From Adiantum capillus-veneris (Eukaryota; Streptophyta; Polypodiopsida; Polypodiales; Pteridaceae), in assembly GCA_014529385.2 (NCBI GenBank), contig CM043971.1, positions 89,271,340 through 89,331,339 on the forward strand: DNA of 60,000 nucleotides. The letters run 5' to 3'. Under the pieces are notes generated by a model, which did not search any database, was not told the DNA's origin, and saw only the letters and a program-made list of their open reading frames with translations. The translations under genes and the position numbers were made by a program. Within the stretch, counting starts at the first letter, position 1, and each line of letters opens with the position of its first letter. Positions 56,771 to 60,000 of this stretch are shown here, piece after piece.

Positions 56771-57719
56771 GCTCTACCCTACCATCTTGCATTAGCACTG
56801 CACCAATGCTACTACCACAGGCGTCACACTGGACCACAAATGACTTCCTAAGATCTGGCAACACAATGACTGGATCTCAAGTCATCTTTTCCTTTAAGAG
56901 ATTAAAAGCTGAAATCTCTTTCTGTGTCCATCTAAATGTGACTGCCTTCTTTTGAAGAGCATGTAAAGGTGAAGCAATCTCAGCGAAATTTCGGATAAAC
57001 CTTCTGTAATAGGAGCATAGTCCCAAAAAGCTTCGTACATCATGCACCGTCTTCAAATTTGGCTATGACTTGATCGCTTCAACTTTTGCAGGATCCATTC
57101 TGACACCATCCTTTGAGACAATGTGTCCCAGAAAGTGGATCTCTTCCAGGAAAAATTCACTTTTCTTTGCATTGATGAGCAACCTATGACTGCGTAGCTC
57201 TTCGAACACAATGGCCAAGTGATGCCTATGCTCCTCTTCATTCTTTGAGTAGACTATCATGTCATCAAAGAATGTACCAACAAACTGCTGGTGTGGACGG
57301 AAAATTCTGTCCATCATCCTATAGAACGTAGCAGGAGCATTTGTGAGACCAAAGGGCATCACTAAAAATTCGTAAAGGCCAAACGTCGTTCTAAAAGCAG
57401 TCTTTTGCACATCCTCTGATCTAATGCGGATCTGATGGTAACCACTCTTTAGATCTATCCTGCTAAACATAGTTGCTCCTTCTAATTTGTCCAGAATATC
57501 ATCAATTCTAGGTATAGGGAACCCATTCTTGATGGTATTCTTGTTCAGTGCACGGTACTCGATGCACATACGCCATGAGCCATCCTTTTTCTGCACCAAC
57601 AACACTGGAGACCAGAATGGGGATGAACTGGGCTGAATCAGCCCCTTTTCTAACTGCTCCTGTACTTGGCCCATTATCTCTTTCTGCTGAGCCGCACTAA
57701 CCCTGTACGGAGGCTTATT
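56771..57719 (-). pseudogene. chromovirus reverse transcriptase
   Basis: Frame 57674-57063: SSPFWSPVLLVQKKDGSWRM, ALNKNTIKNGFPIPRIDDIL, IDLKSGYHQI, MPFGLTNAPATF, and the catalytic FFDDMIVYS. Then FLGHIVSKDG, and TAG at 57063-57065. The same frame goes on (FLGLCSYYRRFIRNFAEIAS) to a second stop, TGA, near 56880. The start, PPYRVSAAQQKEI at about 57710, lies right at the scrambled junction with the protease. Confidence 0.93.
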
Positions 57720-57722
57720 TGG

Positions 57723-57848
57723 TCTAGCACAGATAAATTTGATTCATCACAATCTGACACTTCTAGCACATTGACCTTTCTTTATCTAGCACATTGACCT
57801 TTCTTTATCTAGCACAGATAAATTTGATTCATCACAATCTGACACTTC
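57723..57848 (-). repeat. A-B-B-A filler duplication at the protease/RT junction
   Basis: The 39-bp unit A (tagcacagataaatttgatt...) occurs at 57725-57763 and 57810-57848. The 23-bp unit B (tagcacattgacctttcttt...) occurs at 57764-57786 and 57787-57809. It replaces the normal linker between protease and RT, which is missing. Such patchwork is typical of end-joining repair with templated filler. Confidence 0.88.
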
Positions 57849-58526
57849 ACGTGCAAAAACCAAGTATGCAGAAAGATGCTTTTTCATTACAGAAGTAATA
57901 GCAGAAGCTGATACACTGGGAATAGACTCCCCTTTAAGCTTTACATCCAGAATGTGAGTCTTTCCCCTGCTCTGTACAGTGATCTTTTTGTTGTAGGCAT
58001 CCATGATTCCCTGTACACGAAACAACCAAGGAATACCTAGCAACACATCACATCCGTCCAGTGGCATGATGTAAAATTCTTCAGCATCTACATAGGACTG
58101 AATATGTAGACGCAACATTCCAATGATGGGTGTCACAGCCTCTGTATGGCCAGGACATGCCAAGCCTGCCTCTGCTGTATACCCCATCTCTTCAGGTCTG
58201 ATTCCCAACTTTGAAGCCAATTCTGGGGAAATGAAGTTGGCTTTGGCACCTGGATCAAAGAAGATGAGCACTGTTTGATCCCTGACCTTTCCCCATGCTC
58301 TCCAAAGCTCACTTGCATCTGAATTTGACTTGTCGCCTACCATATCTGGCACTAGACCAGCCATGGGCTTCTTTCCTTTCTTGTCTTCCTTGTCATCAGA
58401 ATCAGTTGGCCTTTTCTTTGTAGGACAATTGTAAGCAATGTGGCCAGGCTGCTCACATATAAAGCATTTGTTCTCTGTCCTCAGGACCTTCTTTTGCTCT
58501 TCTGACTTGTGAGGAAAACGTCTTTT
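57786..58526 (-). pseudogene. chromovirus zinc knuckle and protease
   Basis: Same frame as gag. A CCHC knuckle (CFICEQPGHIAYNCP, about 58430-58475) is followed by the aspartic protease domain: VLIFFDPGAKANFISPELAS. The catalytic D-S/T-G-A is changed to D-P-G-A, so the protease is probably inactive. Then CDVLLGIPWLF. The frame ends at 57786 in the duplicated filler. Confidence 0.88.
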
Positions 58527-59480
58527 CTATTTCTTTGCTGGTCCCTTTTTTGATTCAGCCGTAGCTTTATCTTTCCCTGCGTTGGCTGACTCCAACGTCC
58601 CTTTAGGAGCCTCATTGGGAATGTGCTTCTTGGCTGAATTTTTCTTGCATGATCCTACCTTGACGCCAGTGTTAAATTCACAATCTTCTCCCTTGAGCAA
58701 ACCATTGCAAGTGTTTGCTACCTCGATGAGCTGCGTCAAAGTAGTGACTTTTGTCTTTGTACAGTACTTTCGCAATCTTTTAGGTAGGCCACAACAGTAT
58801 TTTTCAATCTGTTCTGTCAATGGCACAAACCTATAGGAAGTTACTGGAAGTAGAGCTTTCCAAAACTTCCGATTGTAATCATCCAAATTTCTGCAAGTGG
58901 CAGCATTAAGCTGGTGCCATTCTATCATGACATCTGCTACAAAGTCATCAGATAACCATGCTGCTGCAAAAATCTGCTTGAAGTAAATCCATGTGGACGA
59001 CGCTTGCCCTTGAAGCAATAAAGTTGTCCACCATTGTCCCGCATTCCCTGTCAAGAAAGTGGCTGCCTTGCGGACCTTTGAAGCCTCTGTAAAGTTTCCC
59101 CCTGCCTCGGCCTTGTCAAACTGCTGGAGGAATGAGAGAGCGTTCTTCCTGTCATCAAACCCTGTAAAGGTCGTGAATGTCACACCTTTGCCACCTTCTT
59201 TGTACGGAGTTGGCCTCTCCAGCGGCGTTAAATTGTCATATGGAAGTGACTAAAACATGGGAACACTGTTAGGGTTCATCTGTGTTCCTTGGCCGCTATT
59301 AACTTGACCTGGAAATGCCATATTTGGCTGTTGATTTGTAATTGCAGCCATACCAAAATTTGCCTGTGGAATCCCAAATTGGCCCTGAGTGCTCTGAAAC
59401 CCTGGTAGCATACCCATGACACTATACATGGGGTTAGGCATCATCCGTCTGTGGTGGTCTTGAGGACTCACCCAATTCAT
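58527..59480 (-). pseudogene. chromovirus gag
   Basis: Retrotransposon gag domain (ASKVRKAATFLTGNAGQWW, then LDDYNRKFWKALLPVTSYRF, then EKYCCGLPKRLRKY). It is broken by TAG at 59250-59252 and by TAG at 58527-58529, just before the zinc knuckle. All three parts share one frame, so two point mutations explain it. The N-terminal part before it is Met/Gln/Asn-rich. The first codons (about 59540, MVDRPDDV) are in another frame, so a further indel is likely. Confidence 0.88.
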
Positions 59481-59633
59481 GTGTCTGTTGACCCTGTCAA
59501 GAGGAAACCTCTTCAGTCACATCGTCTGGTCTGTCAACCATAATTGCTATTCCCTGTGTCTGGTCTATGATCCCCTATGTCTTCAAGCCCAATCTGACCA
59601 AGGCTCACTTCTATGGGAAAAAGTGATTTAATC

Positions 59634-59648
59634 CCGTCGATCGAACCA
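59634..59648 (-). other. likely primer binding site of the chromovirus
   Basis: TGGTTCGATCGACGG on the minus strand begins directly after the LTR end ..GGTTTCA. It starts TGG as a PBS must. I could not match it to a particular tRNA. Confidence 0.6.
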
Positions 59649-60000
59649 TGAAACCGGCCTGTTCAATCCAAAAAGGGCGGTAGACTTTACTTCAAACCTT
59701 GATTTACCTTTCACCCATTATTAGTCGTCTATTATACCTGCGCTATAGTGACACAAGAGGGGAATGGGATACAGATGCTAGAATGCACCTGTATGAGAAG
59801 ACCGACACCAGAATGGCCCCTAACTTAGGCGCCCCTTTCGGTATTTCTTTATTGTTGAAAAGAGGGAATAAACGCTGTGGTTCTTTCCAAGCTGCCCCGC
59901 ACAACCTTGGCTGAATTTTGACTCTTCTGGCCTGATTTTGGCAGCATAACTATACTAGAACCCTTTACGGTCAGTATTCCCACGCATTGAATGACTTTCC
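59649..60000 (-). repeat. 5' LTR of the right-hand chromovirus (partial)
   Basis: Starts (plus strand) TGAAACCGGCCTG and follows 52967 onward almost base for base to the window end. Differences are confined to the first 160 bp. Confidence 0.95.

Larger units (their letters stand above)
52967..60000 (-). mobile_element. chromovirus (Ty3/gypsy with chromodomain), defective, right LTR cut by the window end
   Basis: Minus-strand element: 5' LTR 59649-60000+, PBS, gag, protease, RT, RNase H, integrase, chromodomain, PPT, 3' LTR 54442-52967. The gene order Gag-PR-RT-RH-IN-CHD is standard for chromoviruses. The two LTRs agree closely over the 350 bp that can be compared, yet gag and pol carry several stops, a frameshift and a deletion. 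It is inserted into LINE A copy 7. Confidence 0.95.

Noticed and set aside
1-60000. CRISPR arrays, rRNA and tRNA genes
   Set aside because: None seen; the regular repeats are microsatellites, LTRs or coding minisatellites.

Overview
The window looks like nuclear DNA from a land plant with a large, repeat-filled genome. A fern is my best guess. The grounds are plant-type introns of 12 and 19 kb packed with retrotransposons, chromodomain Ty3/gypsy elements, a tRNA-iMet primer binding site and an ELAC2-type tRNase Z whose protein follows the plant TRZ3/TRZ4 order. There is no bacterial-style operon, CRISPR array or rRNA. The species is inference.

The only host gene I can support is one long-form tRNase Z (tRNA 3'-end processing endonuclease) on the minus strand. 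I joined nine exons by homology, GT/AG borders and codon phase: 44236-44193, 44112-43714, 43627-43380, 31478-31367, 12059-12015, 10251-10062, 9971-9776, 9693-9075 and 8856-8542. They encode about 721 residues, from inside the N-terminal pseudo-beta-lactamase domain to the stop codon. The first exons were not found and probably lie beyond 60000.

Layout. 1-8494: AT-rich DNA without a recognisable gene; one LTR-like end, a diverged tandem duplication and a hairpin. 8495-12059: 3' half of tRNase Z, with an antisense-to-array LINE scrap in one intron. 12060-31366 (19.3-kb intron): an LTR-like repeat, a LINE (family A, copy 1), a scrambled gypsy scrap, an internally deleted chromovirus with LTRs, an unassigned minus-strand remnant, and a recent full-length L1-type LINE with an 18-bp target-site duplication. 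31367-31478: a lone 112-bp exon. 31479-43379 (11.9-kb intron): family-A LINE copies 2, 3 and 4, a second LINE family (B), a non-autonomous gag-only LTR element and a copia scrap. 43380-44236: three exons. 44237-60000: an LTR-like repeat, family-A copies 5, 6 and 7, and a defective chromovirus (minus strand) with closely matching LTRs whose right LTR runs off the window.

The most unusual signals are in LINE family A. A PCNA-interacting-protein (PIP) box, Q-R-x-I-T-D-F-F, is conserved near the ORF2 C-terminus in three copies. ORF1 and ORF2 lie in the same frame, separated by one TGA with no usable ATG, in three copies. Its 3' ends carry a small hairpin and a pyrimidine tail, and all three tails are directly followed by the 5' junction of another LINE. 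All coordinates and alignments were made by eye.
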